From positions 1 to 31,548 of the forward strand of contig JAGXAV010000002.1 of NCBI GenBank assembly GCA_018971455.1: 31,548 bases of DNA, given 5' to 3'. The stretch's first letter is position 1; each line of letters opens with the position of its first letter. Of the stretch, positions 11,953 through 20,697 are shown piece by piece. A model generated the notes under the pieces. That model was not told the DNA's origin, made no database searches, and saw only the letters and a program-made list of their open reading frames with translations. This stretch comes from Rhodospirillales bacterium (GTDB lineage Bacteria; Pseudomonadota; Alphaproteobacteria; Acetobacterales; Acetobacteraceae). A program made the translations under genes and the position numbers.

Positions 11953-12864
11953 ATGAAGGGCCTGTTCATCGACGCCGGCACGGAACTCGCCGACATCTAC
12001 GCCAAGGTGGTGCGGCCGGGTGACCCCGCCGTGACGGTCAACCGCCAGGAGCAGGTCGAACCCGCCGATCTGCCGGCGCTTCTCGCAGGCTACGATTTCG
12101 TGCTCGACGACCACAGCCATATGCCGACCGACCAGCTTCGCGCCTGCAAGCAGCTGCGCCACGTCATCTTCCTCGGCACCGGCGCGCGCAGCTACATGAA
12201 CCCCGAAGAGCTGGCCGCGCTCGGCATCACCGTCCACATCATCAAGGGCTATGGCGACATCGCGGTGGCCGAGCACGCCATCGCCCTGATGTGGGCGGCG
12301 GCCCGCGGGCTGGCCGCCATGGATCGCGGCGTGCGCGCCGGCGGCTGGCCGCGCACCGAGGGCGTGCAGCTCACCGGCAAGACCATCGGGCTGCTCGGCT
12401 TCGGCGGCATCGCCGCCGAGGTCGCCCGCATCGCCGGCGGCGCGGGCATGCGCGTCCTGGCCTGGAACCGTAGCCCGAAATCCGCGCCCGGCGTTACTTT
12501 CGTCGATCTCGACACGCTGCTCGCCGAGAGCCATGTGCTCAGCCTGCATTTGCTGCTCAACGACGAGACCCGCGGCTTCCTCGGCGCCGAACGCCTGGCC
12601 CGGCTGCGCCCCGGCGCGATTCTGGTCAACACCGCCCGCGGCGCGCTGATCGACGAGCCCGCCCTGATCGCCGCCCTGCAATCCAACCATATCGGTCACG
12701 CCGCCCTCGACGTGTTCGACACCGAACCCCTGCCGGCCGGCCACGCGCTCACCCGGCTCGAGAACGTCACCCTCTCCGCCCACAGCGCCTTCCGGACCCC
12801 CGAAGCCAGCGAGACCCTCATTCGCCGCGCCCTCGACATCGCCTGCACCGTAGGGGGAGGGTAG
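11953..12864 (+). CDS. D-isomer-specific 2-hydroxyacid dehydrogenase family protein
   Basis: NAD(P)-dependent oxidoreductase of the formate/glycerate dehydrogenase superfamily; the substrate cannot be assigned. The 303-residue protein has the split catalytic domain, with the Rossmann motif in GKTIGLLGFGGIA (142-154), where the last Gly of GxGxxG is Ala. The catalytic triad is intact: R229 in VNTARGALID, E258 in DVFDTEPL, and H277 in LSAHSAFRTPE. The DVFDTEPL and NTARGALID signatures are typical. The ATG at 11953 follows GGAGTGGAG; the open frame extends upstream to 11881 without family similarity. It lies upstream of tRNA-Leu on the same strand and is not part of a visible operon. Confidence 0.88.
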   Translation: MKGLFIDAGTELADIYAKVVRPGDPAVTVNRQEQVEPADLPALLAGYDFVLDDHSHMPTDQLRACKQLRHVIFLGTGARSYMNPEELAALGITVHIIKGYGDIAVAEHAIALMWAAARGLAAMDRGVRAGGWPRTEGVQLTGKTIGLLGFGGIAAEVARIAGGAGMRVLAWNRSPKSAPGVTFVDLDTLLAESHVLSLHLLLNDETRGFLGAERLARLRPGAILVNTARGALIDEPALIAALQSNHIGHAALDVFDTEPLPAGHALTRLENVTLSAHSAFRTPEASETLIRRALDIACTVGGG

Positions 12865-12899
12865 GGAGGGCGCGGCGAGGGCGGTGCCCGTTGCCTGAT

Positions 12900-12985
12900 G
12901 CGGACGTGGCGAAACTGGTAGACGCAGCAGACTTAAAATCTGCTTCCTTTCAGGAGTGCGGGTTCGATCCCCGCCGTCCGCACCA
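12900..12985 (+). tRNA. tRNA-Leu (anticodon UAA)
   Basis: The acceptor stem pairs GCGGACG (12900-12906) with CGTCCGC (12975-12981), followed by discriminator A and an encoded CCA (12983-12985). The anticodon stem GCAGA/TCTGC encloses the loop CTTAAAA, with anticodon TAA at 12934-12936. The T-arm holds GGTTCGATCC. The extended variable region between anticodon and T stems and the total of 86 nt fit a class II tRNA, and anticodon UAA reads leucine UUA/UUG codons. It stands alone between the dehydrogenase gene and the 3' end of the homogentisate operon on the opposite strand. Confidence 0.97.
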
Positions 12986-13010
12986 GGGCCTCGCCGGGCG
13001 CCGCCGGGCT

Positions 13011-13961
13011 TCAGCCCTGCAGGGCGCTCCACATGGCGAGGTCGCGTTCGGCCGTCCAGATGCGCGGCGTGTCGATGCCGAGCGCCTCGTCATAGGCGCG
13101 CGCGACATTGAAGGGCAGGCAATGCTCATAGATCGCGTAATCGCGGTATTTCGCGTCGCAGACATCGCGCGTCGCCTGGAAGGCTTCCTTCAGGCTGCCG
13201 CCGCGCGCGGCGATCGCGACCGACGGGCGGAAATGATCGACGAGGAATTGCCGGGTCAGCGCCAGGCCCTCCTGCACCTTCGCGCGTGACACCAGCGCCG
13301 CACCACGGCCGGGCACCAACGCCACCGGGTCGAATGCCGCCATGCGGTCGAGCGTCGCCGGCCAATCGCCGTAATGGGCATCGCCGCAATAACAGGCGGA
13401 CTTGTATTCGGCGTCGTCACCCGAGAACATCACCTGCGAATCGGCAACCCAGGCAACGATGTCGCCGGCCGTATGGGCGCGGCCGAGATGCATGAGATCG
13501 ACCCGCCGCTTGCCGAGATAGATCGTCATCGCCCCGTCGAAGGTCAGGTTCGGCCAGGTCAGCCCCGGAATGGTCTCGGGATTCTTGAACAGGCGCGGAA
13601 AACGCTGCTGCTCGGAGGCCCAGTCCTCCGCGCCGCGCTCGTTGATCATGGCGCGGCATTTCGTCGAGGCGACGATGTTCGGCGCGCCGAAGCCCGAGGC
13701 GCCCAGCACGCGCACGGCGTGGTAGTGCGAAAGCACGACGTGGCTGATCGGCTTGTCGGTGACGCCGCGGATCAGCTCGACGACGCGCCGGGCCGCCACC
13801 GGCGTCGCCTGCGCGTCGATGACCATGGCGCTCTCGTCGCCGATGATGACCCCGGTATTCGGGTCGCCCTCGGCGGTGAAGGCATAGAGCCCCGGCCCGA
13901 CTTCGTCGAATGAGATCTTCTTCTCCGCGAGATCCGTGGTGGATGCGAAACCTTTGGCCAT
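13011..13961 (-). CDS. MBL-fold hydrolase of the homogentisate operon, with altered metal site
   Basis: The predicted 316-residue metallo-beta-lactamase-fold protein has unknown substrate. Its first metal site is kept: H79 and H81 in LSHYHAVR, H163 in GRAHTAGD and D182 in MFSGDD. The canonical HxHxDH is here HYHAVR (D to V, H to R), and the usual PGHG near the C-terminus is PGRG, so the ligands of a second metal are missing. The ATG at 13961 follows AAGGGAGAG; an upstream in-frame extension is a shadow of fahA. It is the last gene of the livK-to-MBL operon, 53 bases after fahA. From context it may act on a pathway intermediate or a side product of homogentisate breakdown; this is inference. 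Confidence 0.85.
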   Translation of the reverse strand: MAKGFASTTDLAEKKISFDEVGPGLYAFTAEGDPNTGVIIGDESAMVIDAQATPVAARRVVELIRGVTDKPISHVVLSHYHAVRVLGASGFGAPNIVASTKCRAMINERGAEDWASEQQRFPRLFKNPETIPGLTWPNLTFDGAMTIYLGKRRVDLMHLGRAHTAGDIVAWVADSQVMFSGDDAEYKSACYCGDAHYGDWPATLDRMAAFDPVALVPGRGAALVSRAKVQEGLALTRQFLVDHFRPSVAIAARGGSLKEAFQATRDVCDAKYRDYAIYEHCLPFNVARAYDEALGIDTPRIWTAERDLAMWSALQG

Positions 13962-14014
13962 GACTCTCTCCCTTGCTACCTCCGCGCCGGAGCGGCGGAG
14001 GCCGTCTGTTCCGT

Positions 14015-15301
14015 TCAGCCGCGCGGCGCCGGCAGAATGCGCCCGCGCGCCTCGCCGAAGCCGATCCGATAGCCCGCGCCCTCGCACCATCCGCGCATGA
14101 TGATCTCGTCGCCATCCTCGATGAAGCCGCGCCGGCCGCCACCGTGCAGGGTGAGCGGCTGGGCGCCGTTGCGCGTCATCTCCAGCAGCGAGCCGAGACT
14201 GTCCGGCGTCGGGCCGGAGATGGTGCCCGAGCCGAGCAGGTCGCCCACATTCATCGGGCAGCCGCCGATGGCATGATGGGTGAGCTGTTGTGCCGCCGAA
14301 TAATACATGTGGCGGAAATTGGTGTGGCTGATCGCCGTTTCCTCCGCCACGCCGGTGGGCCGCATCGCCACTTCCAGTCGGATGTCGAAATTGTTCGGCG
14401 TCGCCTCGGCCAGATAGGGCAGCAGCGGCGTGACGCGCGGCGGCGTGCCGACGCGGAAGGGCTCCAGCGCCTCGCTCGTCACCACCCAGGGCGAGATGGT
14501 GGTGGCGAAGGCCTTGGACTGGAACGGCCCGAGCGGCACGTATTCCCATTGCTGGATGTCGCGCGCCGACCAGTCGTTGAGCAGCACGTAGCCGAAGATC
14601 ATGTCGTAGGCCTGCGCGGTCGTTACCGGTGTGCCCATGGCGCTCGGCACACCGACGATGGCGCCGATCTCAAGCTCGAAATCGAGCCGCCGGCAGGCCG
14701 CGAGAACCGGCGCCTCGGCCTCCGGCGGTTTGATCTGCCCGAGCGGCCGGCGGATGTCGGTGCCGCTCACCACCACGGAGCTGGCGCGCCCGTTATAGCC
14801 GATCGGAATATGCAGCCAGTTCGCCGTGAGCGCGTTCTTGGGGTCGCGGAACAGGCTACCGACATTGGTGGCGTGGTCCTTGGACGCGTAGAAATCGGTG
14901 AAGCCGCGCACGGCGATGGGCAGGTGCATCCGCGCCGCGTGCTGGGGCACCATCGCCCGGCCGCGCAGCGCCGGGTCGTCGCGCAGCGGGCTGCCCGCGG
15001 CGTCGAGCAGCCCGGCGATACGCGCCCGCATCGCCTGCCAGGCCTGCGGCCCGCGCGCCATGAAGGCGTTGATGTCGGGCTGGTCGAAAACGCGCGGCCC
15101 GGCGGCCGGAGGGAGCAGCCCGGCCTCCTCCAGCACGGCAAGGTCGAGGATCATCTCGCCGATGGCAACGCCGACGCGGCGCGAACCGTCCCCGACGCTG
15201 AAGACGCCATAAGGCAGATTCTGGATCGGGAAGGCGGCCTCCGGCCGGTTCGCCGACTCGACCCAGCTCCGCCGCGCCGGGTCATGGGTGGGGTTCAGCA
15301 T
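14015..15301 (-). CDS. fahA: Fumarylacetoacetase
   Basis: Hydrolyses fumarylacetoacetate to fumarate and acetoacetate, the last step of homogentisate catabolism. The 428-residue protein has a two-domain layout like the animal enzyme. Catalytic and metal residues can be placed by similarity to mouse FAH: D136 and H143 in DFYASKDHATNVGSLF, E209 and E211 in LDFELEIGAIVG, and D243 in LLNDWSARDIQQWEYVPLG. The ATG at 15301 is chosen because GAGGG, overlapping the hmgA stop, precedes it; the frame is open further upstream, but that part lies inside hmgA. The gap to hmgA is only ten bases, so the two are co-translated. Confidence 0.96.
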   Translation of the reverse strand: MLNPTHDPARRSWVESANRPEAAFPIQNLPYGVFSVGDGSRRVGVAIGEMILDLAVLEEAGLLPPAAGPRVFDQPDINAFMARGPQAWQAMRARIAGLLDAAGSPLRDDPALRGRAMVPQHAARMHLPIAVRGFTDFYASKDHATNVGSLFRDPKNALTANWLHIPIGYNGRASSVVVSGTDIRRPLGQIKPPEAEAPVLAACRRLDFELEIGAIVGVPSAMGTPVTTAQAYDMIFGYVLLNDWSARDIQQWEYVPLGPFQSKAFATTISPWVVTSEALEPFRVGTPPRVTPLLPYLAEATPNNFDIRLEVAMRPTGVAEETAISHTNFRHMYYSAAQQLTHHAIGGCPMNVGDLLGSGTISGPTPDSLGSLLEMTRNGAQPLTLHGGGRRGFIEDGDEIIMRGWCEGAGYRIGFGEARGRILPAPRG

Positions 15302-15311
15302 CGCCGCGCCC

Positions 15312-16673
15312 TCACCGCTTGCCCGGATCGAAATGCTTGCGGATGCCGCTCCAGCAATCGACATAATCGCGCTGACGGGTCGGCAGTTCGGCCGCGTATT
15401 TGGTCATCCGCTGGGGGAACCGGGTCTCGAGCATGAACGCCATGGTGTCGGTCTGGCGCACCGGCGCCAGCTCCATGTTGCTGGCATGCTCGAACGCCTC
15501 GGCATCCGGGCCGTGCGGCAGCATGCAGTTGTGCAGGCTCATCCCGCCCGGCACGAAGCCCTTCGGCTTGGCGTCGTACACGCCCCCGATGAGCCCCATG
15601 AACTCGCTCATGACGTTCATGTGGTACCAGGGCGGGCGGAAGGTGTTCTCGGCGACCATCCAGCGATCGCAGAACACCACGAAATCGATGTTTGCCGTGC
15701 CGGGCGTCTCGGAAGGCGAGGTCATGACCGTGAAGATTGACGGATCGGCGTGATCGTAGAGGATCGGGCCGACCGGCGAGTAATGCCGCAGATCGTATTT
15801 GTAGGGCGCGTAATTGCCGTGCCACGCGACGACATCGAGCGGCGAGTGCGCCAGCTCCGTGCGCCACATCGTGCCGCCCCATTTGACGAACATCTCGCAG
15901 GCACCGTCACGATCCTCATAGGCGGCGACGGGCGTGAGGAAGTCGCGCTGGTTGGCCATGCAGTTGGCGCCGATCGGCCCGCGCTCCGGCAGGGTGAAGG
16001 CCGCCCCGTAATTCTCGCACAGATAGCCGCGCGCCGCGGTGGTTCCGGCGCCGAGCTCGACGCGGATCTTCACGCCGCGGGGAATGACGACGATCTCGCA
16101 GGGCTCGGCGTCGATGATGCCGAACTCGGTCGCGATGCGGATGTGCCCCTGCTGCGGGATGAACATCATCTCGCCATCGGCATTGTAGAAATACTGATCC
16201 GTCATCGACCGGGTGATGAGATAGACATGCGCCCCCATGCCGCCCATCGCGCCGGCGTCACCCGCCGTCGTCATGCTGTGCACGCCCTGCAAGAAGGTCA
16301 TCGCCTCTGTCGGCAGTGGCGGCGGATCCCAGCGCATCGGCGCCGGCGCAATTTCGATTTCCGGGCAGGGTGCCGTCCGCCACTGGCCGAGCCCGACCTT
16401 CTCGAACTGGCCCCAGTGCTTGACGGTGGGGCGGATGCGGTAGAGCCACGAGCGCTCATTGGCGACGCGCGGCGCCGTGAAGGGGGAGCCCGAAAGCTGC
16501 TCGGCATAGAGGCCGTAGGGGCATTTCTGCGGACTGTTGCGGCCAACGGGCAGTGCGCCGGGCAGTGCCTCGCTTTCGAATCCGTTGCCGAAGCCGGACA
16601 TGTAGCCGCGGTTGCCCTCGGCGATGGAGGCCGCCTGCTCCCGGGCGGGCCGGGCGATGCTGCGCTTGCTCAT
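15312..16673 (-). CDS. hmgA: Homogentisate 1,2-dioxygenase
   Basis: Non-haem Fe(II) ring-cleavage enzyme that converts homogentisate plus O2 to maleylacetoacetate. The 453-residue protein opens with the family signature [20 protein letters not shown] (24-43). The iron ligands known from the human enzyme are readable: H351 and E357 in [18 protein letters not shown], and H387 in [20 protein letters not shown] precedes the ATG. It lies between the DUF2783 gene (40-base gap upstream) and fahA. The downstream isomerase gene (maleylacetoacetate isomerase) is not in this window. Confidence 0.97.
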   Translation of the reverse strand: MSKRSIARPAREQAASIAEGNRGYMSGFGNGFESEALPGALPVGRNSPQKCPYGLYAEQLSGSPFTAPRVANERSWLYRIRPTVKHWGQFEKVGLGQWRTAPCPEIEIAPAPMRWDPPPLPTEAMTFLQGVHSMTTAGDAGAMGGMGAHVYLITRSMTDQYFYNADGEMMFIPQQGHIRIATEFGIIDAEPCEIVVIPRGVKIRVELGAGTTAARGYLCENYGAAFTLPERGPIGANCMANQRDFLTPVAAYEDRDGACEMFVKWGGTMWRTELAHSPLDVVAWHGNYAPYKYDLRHYSPVGPILYDHADPSIFTVMTSPSETPGTANIDFVVFCDRWMVAENTFRPPWYHMNVMSEFMGLIGGVYDAKPKGFVPGGMSLHNCMLPHGPDAEAFEHASNMELAPVRQTDTMAFMLETRFPQRMTKYAAELPTRQRDYVDCWSGIRKHFDPGKR

Positions 16674-16713
16674 GGCTGTTCCTTTCTGTCGTCGTCTCGT
16701 GCAGTCCGGCGGC

Positions 16714-16911
16714 TCATTCGCCCTGCCGGGCGCGGGTCATGGCTTCCCTCAGGATCGTCAGGTCGCCGATATGGTTGGCCAGCAGCAGGATGAGCTTGGC
16801 ATTGACCATGCGGCTTTGCTCGTCACTGAGATCGCGATGCATCTCGATCAGGGCTTCGTAGAAATCATCCGGCGCGGCGATGTTGGCCGCGGTGTTCAGC
16901 GTGTTCGCCAT
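16714..16911 (-). CDS. DUF2783 small protein paired with FAD hydroxylase 1
   Basis: The predicted 65-residue, mostly helical protein matches what I know as DUF2783, a small family encoded beside flavoprotein aromatic hydroxylases. The core is [20 protein letters not shown] followed by [20 protein letters not shown]. The ATG at 16911 follows a strong GAGGAGG that overlaps the stop region of the hydroxylase (ten-base gap); the open frame upstream of it is a hydroxylase shadow. A paralogue sits at 24641-24835, also directly after a hydroxylase gene. The role is unknown; a small partner or stabilising subunit of the hydroxylase is a reasonable guess from the conserved pairing. Confidence 0.8.
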   Translation of the reverse strand: MANTLNTAANIAAPDDFYEALIEMHRDLSDEQSRMVNAKLILLLANHIGDLTILREAMTRARQGE

Positions 16912-16921
16912 GCTTGCCTCC

Positions 16922-18568
16922 TCAGGACCGGGCGGTGGCGCGCGCCAGTGCCGCGGCCACACGCGCCGGATCGAATTCGCGCCAGCGCGCGCAGACATGC
17001 TGGTCCGGGCGTAGCAGATAGGTGGTGCCTGGGCGCGCGTCGTAGCGCGCGGCGAGCAGCCCGGCCGCATCCTCGAGAACCGTCTCGCCGCCGGCGTGCG
17101 TCCGGCCGTCACCCTCGCGCAGCACGCGCACCACACGCAGCGGAATCCCCCCGCACGGCACCGCCCCCACCGCGCCTTCGCCGAAGGTGACGAGCGTGAA
17201 CTCGTCGCCGACCGTGGCGAGGAACCAGCCCGGTGCGCCGTCGCGCCGAACCGGGGCATCGGCGGCCGGCGCGCCCGGAACCATCAATCCGGCGAAGGGC
17301 TCGGAGTCGGGCGTGTTGAGGCTCGATCCGCGCAAGGTCGCCGGCACCGAGAGCCGGCCGGAATTGACCAGCTGGCGGGCGAAGGCATGCTCCTTGGACA
17401 GCTTCAGCACGGCATCGCGGAAGGTGCGGCTGACCTCGCTTTTCGGGGTGATGAAATCGGTCGCCCGCGTCGAGTTGAGGATGTTCTCGTCGGCGGCGTA
17501 TTCGCGCTCGCGCGCATAGCTGTCGAGCAGCGCGTCCGGCGCCTGGCCGGCCAGCACGAGACGCAGCTTCCAAGCCAGGTTCTCGGCATCCTGCACGCCG
17601 CTATTGGCGCCACGCGCGCCGAAGGGCGAGACGCCATGCGCGCTGTCACCGGCGAAGATCACCCGCCCATGGCGGAATTTTTCCATGCGCAGGCAGGCGA
17701 AGGTATAGACGCTGCACCATTCGAGATCGAACGCGACGTCCTGGCCGAGCAGCGCCTGCACGCGCGGAATGACGCGCTCGGGCTGCATCTCGGCCTTGGG
17801 GTCGGCCTCCCAGCCAAGCTGGAAATCGATGCGCCAGACATTGTCGGGCTGACGGTGCAGCAGCACGGATTGGTGGCGGTGAAAGGGCGGGTCGAACCAG
17901 AACCATCGCTCGGTCGGAAACTCCGCCTTCATCTTCACATCGGCGATGAGGAAGCGGTCGCGGAAGACGCGCCCCTTGCTTTCCAGACCCATGAGGTTGC
18001 GCACCGGGCTGCGCGACCCGTCGGCGGCGACGAGATAGTCGCAGAGCAACTCATAGGGGCCGTCCGGCGTCTCGATGGTCAGCTGCACGCCATCGTCGCG
18101 CTGCTCCAGCCCGGTGACCTTGTTCTTCCAGCGGATGTCGAGATTGCCGAGCGCGCGCGCACGGTCCAGCAGATAGCCCTCGGCGTAGTATTGCTGGAGG
18201 TTGATGAAGGCCGGACGGCGATAACCGCTCTCGGGAAGCAGATTGAAGGAATAGACCTGTTCCTCCTGGAAGAAGATCTTGCCGAGATTCCACGACACGC
18301 CCGTCTCGACCATGCGCTCGCCGCAGCCGAGCCGGTCCCAGATCTCCAGCGTGCGCTTGGCAAAGCAGATTGCCCGCGACCCCACCGAGAGCGTGTTGTC
18401 GTCATCGAGCAGCACGACGGCCACCCCCTGCTGCGCCAGATCGATCGCCAACGACAGGCCCACCGGGCCGGCGCCGACGATGATGACCGGATGGTGCACA
18501 GGACTGGCGGCGCGCTGGTCGGGCGAGGCGACGTAATCGAGTGTGAGCGTCTGGTAGTCGATCTGCAT
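16922..18568 (-). CDS. FAD-dependent aromatic hydroxylase 1 (PHBH/MhpA-type)
   Basis: Class A flavoprotein monooxygenase that would hydroxylate an aromatic acid using NAD(P)H and O2. The 548-residue protein has the FAD dinucleotide motif GAGPVG (32-37), the DG motif in LVAADGSRSPVR (D183, G184), the GD motif in GRVIFAGDSAHGVSPFGARG (G307, D308), and a C-terminal thioredoxin-like domain as in phenol and 3-hydroxyphenylpropionate hydroxylases. Being co-transcribed with hmgA and fahA, it most likely makes homogentisate, for example from 3-hydroxyphenylacetate, but the substrate is inferred from context only. It starts 32 bases after the hemerythrin-livF stop and is followed by its DUF2783 partner. 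A paralogue lies at 24832-26526. Confidence 0.9.
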   Translation of the reverse strand: MQIDYQTLTLDYVASPDQRAASPVHHPVIIVGAGPVGLSLAIDLAQQGVAVVLLDDDNTLSVGSRAICFAKRTLEIWDRLGCGERMVETGVSWNLGKIFFQEEQVYSFNLLPESGYRRPAFINLQQYYAEGYLLDRARALGNLDIRWKNKVTGLEQRDDGVQLTIETPDGPYELLCDYLVAADGSRSPVRNLMGLESKGRVFRDRFLIADVKMKAEFPTERWFWFDPPFHRHQSVLLHRQPDNVWRIDFQLGWEADPKAEMQPERVIPRVQALLGQDVAFDLEWCSVYTFACLRMEKFRHGRVIFAGDSAHGVSPFGARGANSGVQDAENLAWKLRLVLAGQAPDALLDSYAREREYAADENILNSTRATDFITPKSEVSRTFRDAVLKLSKEHAFARQLVNSGRLSVPATLRGSSLNTPDSEPFAGLMVPGAPAADAPVRRDGAPGWFLATVGDEFTLVTFGEGAVGAVPCGGIPLRVVRVLREGDGRTHAGGETVLEDAAGLLAARYDARPGTTYLLRPDQHVCARWREFDPARVAAALARATARS

Positions 18569-18600
18569 GGACGTGTCCCGATATCCCTGGCGTTGTCCGG

Positions 18601-19932
18601 CTACATGCCGAGATAGGCTTTCTTGACCTGCTCATTGTCGAGCAGATCCGGCCCGGTTCCGCTGAGCAGAATGCGGCCGGTTTCCATGACGTAGCCGCGA
18701 TCGGCGATGGCCAGCGCCGCGCGCGCATTCTGCTCGACCAGCAGGATGGTGATGCCGCTGTCGCGCAGCCGGCAGACGATGCGGAAGATCTCCTCGACGA
18801 TTAGCGGCGCGAGACCCATGCTCGGCTCGTCGAGCAGCAGAAGCCGGGGCTTGCCCATCAACGCGCGCCCGAGCGCGAGCATCTGCTGCTGCCCGCCCGA
18901 AAGCGTTCCCGCCGGTAGCCGGCGCTTCTCCTCCAGCACCGGAAAGAGGGCGTAGATCTCGCCGAGCCCGGAGGCGATCTCGCCGGCCGGCCGCGTATGC
19001 GCGCCCATCAGCAGATTGTCCTCGATGCTCATCGGCGCGAAGACCTGCCGCCCCTCGGGAACCTGGCAGATGCCAGCACGCACCCGCGCTTCCGGAGCAA
19101 GTCGCGTCATCGTGCGGCCAGCGAAGGTGACGTCGCCGCCGGTCACCGGCTGCACGCCGGACAGGCAGCGCAGCAGGGTCGTCTTGCCGGCCCCGTTCGC
19201 GCCGACGAGGACGACGAGCTGGCCCGCATGCACTTCGAGCGAGACGTCGCGCAGCGCCTCGATGCGCCCGTAGCGCGTGCTGATGCCGCGCACCGCGAGC
19301 ATCGGCTCGCCGGTCGGCGCGGCGACGGCGCGGCGCCCGGCGATCGGCAGCACGTCGCGCTGTCCGCCCAGTCCGAACGGGGCAGGCAGAAGCTGGGTGA
19401 TGCGCTCGCGCAGCTCGGCGATGCGGGCATCGCCGTGAGCGACATCGAGCGGATCGGCATGCGCGGCGAAGGCCGCATCGACGTCATCCCAGTCCTCGGC
19501 GGTCAACGCCTCCCGGGCCAGCGCGAAGGTGCCCTCCTCCTCGAGGCGCATATGCTCGTCGAGATGTTGGCGGAAGCTGTGGATTTCGGCCACCAGCCGG
19601 CCGATCTGCGGGGCGGCGGCGATGCCGGGTTCGAGCAGCATGCGCTTCATCGTCTCGAGCTGCCGCGGGCCCATTTCGTGATCGCGATGCAGGCGGTCGA
19701 GAACGGCGCCGGCGGCGTTGCTGCGCTGGCGCAGCCTGGCGAAGAGGAAATCATCCTCCTTGGGGTGGTGGAAGCGCTCGGTGAAGGTTTCGAAATAGGC
19801 GATGATGAGATCGGCCGTGTGCAGGTCGGCGGCACTGGCGCCGCCGCCAATGGTCTCGGCGAGCGCGCCGAGCGCGCTGGCCAGCCGCCGCATGTTGGCG
19901 TGCTCCGCCTCGATGATGTCCAGTGCGCGCAT
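18601..19932 (-). CDS. livF: Hemerythrin (HHE) domain fused to LivF-type ABC transporter ATPase
   Basis: The 443-residue protein combines two modules. Residues 1-175 form a hemerythrin-like four-helix domain with candidate di-iron ligands H11, H55 with E59 (HHPKE), H82/H85 (LHRDHE), H123 and H127 with E131 (HLDEHMRLEEE). Residues 211-443 are a complete LivF: Walker A GANGAGKTT (244-252), Q-loop region VPEGRQVF, signature LSGGQQQ (344-350), Walker B LLLLDEP with E369, and the LivF-typical LLVEQN. A Pro/Arg/Ala linker joins them. GGAGG seven bases before the ATG at 19932, inside the end of livG, supports translation of the whole fusion; the internal ATG for a plain LivF (19302) has no good ribosome-binding site. 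LivF normally lacks this N-terminal domain. I infer a di-iron oxygen- or redox-responsive importer ATPase. Confidence 0.92.
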   Translation of the reverse strand: MRALDIIEAEHANMRRLASALGALAETIGGGASAADLHTADLIIAYFETFTERFHHPKEDDFLFARLRQRSNAAGAVLDRLHRDHEMGPRQLETMKRMLLEPGIAAAPQIGRLVAEIHSFRQHLDEHMRLEEEGTFALAREALTAEDWDDVDAAFAAHADPLDVAHGDARIAELRERITQLLPAPFGLGGQRDVLPIAGRRAVAAPTGEPMLAVRGISTRYGRIEALRDVSLEVHAGQLVVLVGANGAGKTTLLRCLSGVQPVTGGDVTFAGRTMTRLAPEARVRAGICQVPEGRQVFAPMSIEDNLLMGAHTRPAGEIASGLGEIYALFPVLEEKRRLPAGTLSGGQQQMLALGRALMGKPRLLLLDEPSMGLAPLIVEEIFRIVCRLRDSGITILLVEQNARAALAIADRGYVMETGRILLSGTGPDLLDNEQVKKAYLGM

Positions 19933-19935
19933 GGC

Positions 19936-20697
19936 CTAGCCTCCGGTCCCGAGATAGGCGGCGATGACGTCCGGATTCTCGCGGATTTCGCGCGGTGTGC
20001 CCTCGGCGAGGCGGCGGCCATAATTGAGCACGAGGATGCGGTCGGAGATGTTCATCACGAGCTTCATGTCATGCTCGACCAGCACGACGGTAACGCCCGC
20101 CGGCGGCAGTTTCTGGATCAGCGCGTCAACCTCATGCGTTTCGGAGTCGTTGAGCCCGGCCGCCGGCTCGTCGAGCAGCAGAAGCTTCGGCTTGGCCGCG
20201 AGCGACCGCGCGATCTCGAGGCGCTTGAGCGCGCCATAGGGCATTTCGCTGGCATGCGCATCGATGTAGGCGCCGACGCCGACGAAGCGCATCAGCTCGG
20301 CCGCCTCCTCGCGGCACGCCCGATCGGCGCGGCGCAGGGTGGGCAGGTGGAACATGCCGGCGAACAGGCCGTGATTGAGGCGCAGATGTGCACCCACCAT
20401 CACGTTGGCGATGGCGCTCATGTTCATGCAGATCTGCAGGTTCTGGAAGGTGCGGCTCATCCCCAGGCGCGCCAGCCGTTCCGGCGGCTGGTGGTTCGCC
20501 TCGGTGCCGGCGAAGCGCATCGTCCCGGAACTCGGCGTGTAGACGCCGGTGATCAGATTGAACAGCGTCGTCTTGCCGGCGCCGTTCGGGCCGATCACCG
20601 CGTGGATGGTGCCCGCCTCGATCTGGAAGGAGACGTCATCGACCGCCTTCACGCCGCCGAACTCGCGGGTGAGGTGGGAGACGGCTAGCAGGCTCAT
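19936..20697 (-). CDS. livG: Branched-chain-type ABC transporter ATP-binding protein LivG
   Basis: One of the two nucleotide-binding subunits of a HAAT-family importer. The 253-residue protein has Walker A GPNGAGKTTLFN, a Q-loop in SRTFQNLQ, the LivG-type signature MPYGALKRLEIARSL in place of LSGGQ, Walker B LLLLDEPAAGLN, and the switch His in VLVEHDMKLVMNISDRILVL. Its start overlaps the livM stop by four bases (ATGA), and hemerythrin-livF begins three bases after its stop, so translation is coupled on both sides. With livF it would power uptake of the operon's substrate. Confidence 0.95.
   Translation of the reverse strand: MSLLAVSHLTREFGGVKAVDDVSFQIEAGTIHAVIGPNGAGKTTLFNLITGVYTPSSGTMRFAGTEANHQPPERLARLGMSRTFQNLQICMNMSAIANVMVGAHLRLNHGLFAGMFHLPTLRRADRACREEAAELMRFVGVGAYIDAHASEMPYGALKRLEIARSLAAKPKLLLLDEPAAGLNDSETHEVDALIQKLPPAGVTVVLVEHDMKLVMNISDRILVLNYGRRLAEGTPREIRENPDVIAAYLGTGG

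Noticed and set aside
12900..12985. tRNA-Leu as an attachment site for an integrated catabolic island
   Set aside because: No integrase gene is present, and no second copy of the tRNA 3' end is seen in the window. The liv/hmg operon also has the same GC-rich coding style as its neighbours.
19302..19302. Plain LivF starting at the internal ATG instead of a fusion
   Set aside because: There is no good ribosome-binding site before it, while GGAGG precedes the ATG at 19932. A minor internal start cannot be excluded.
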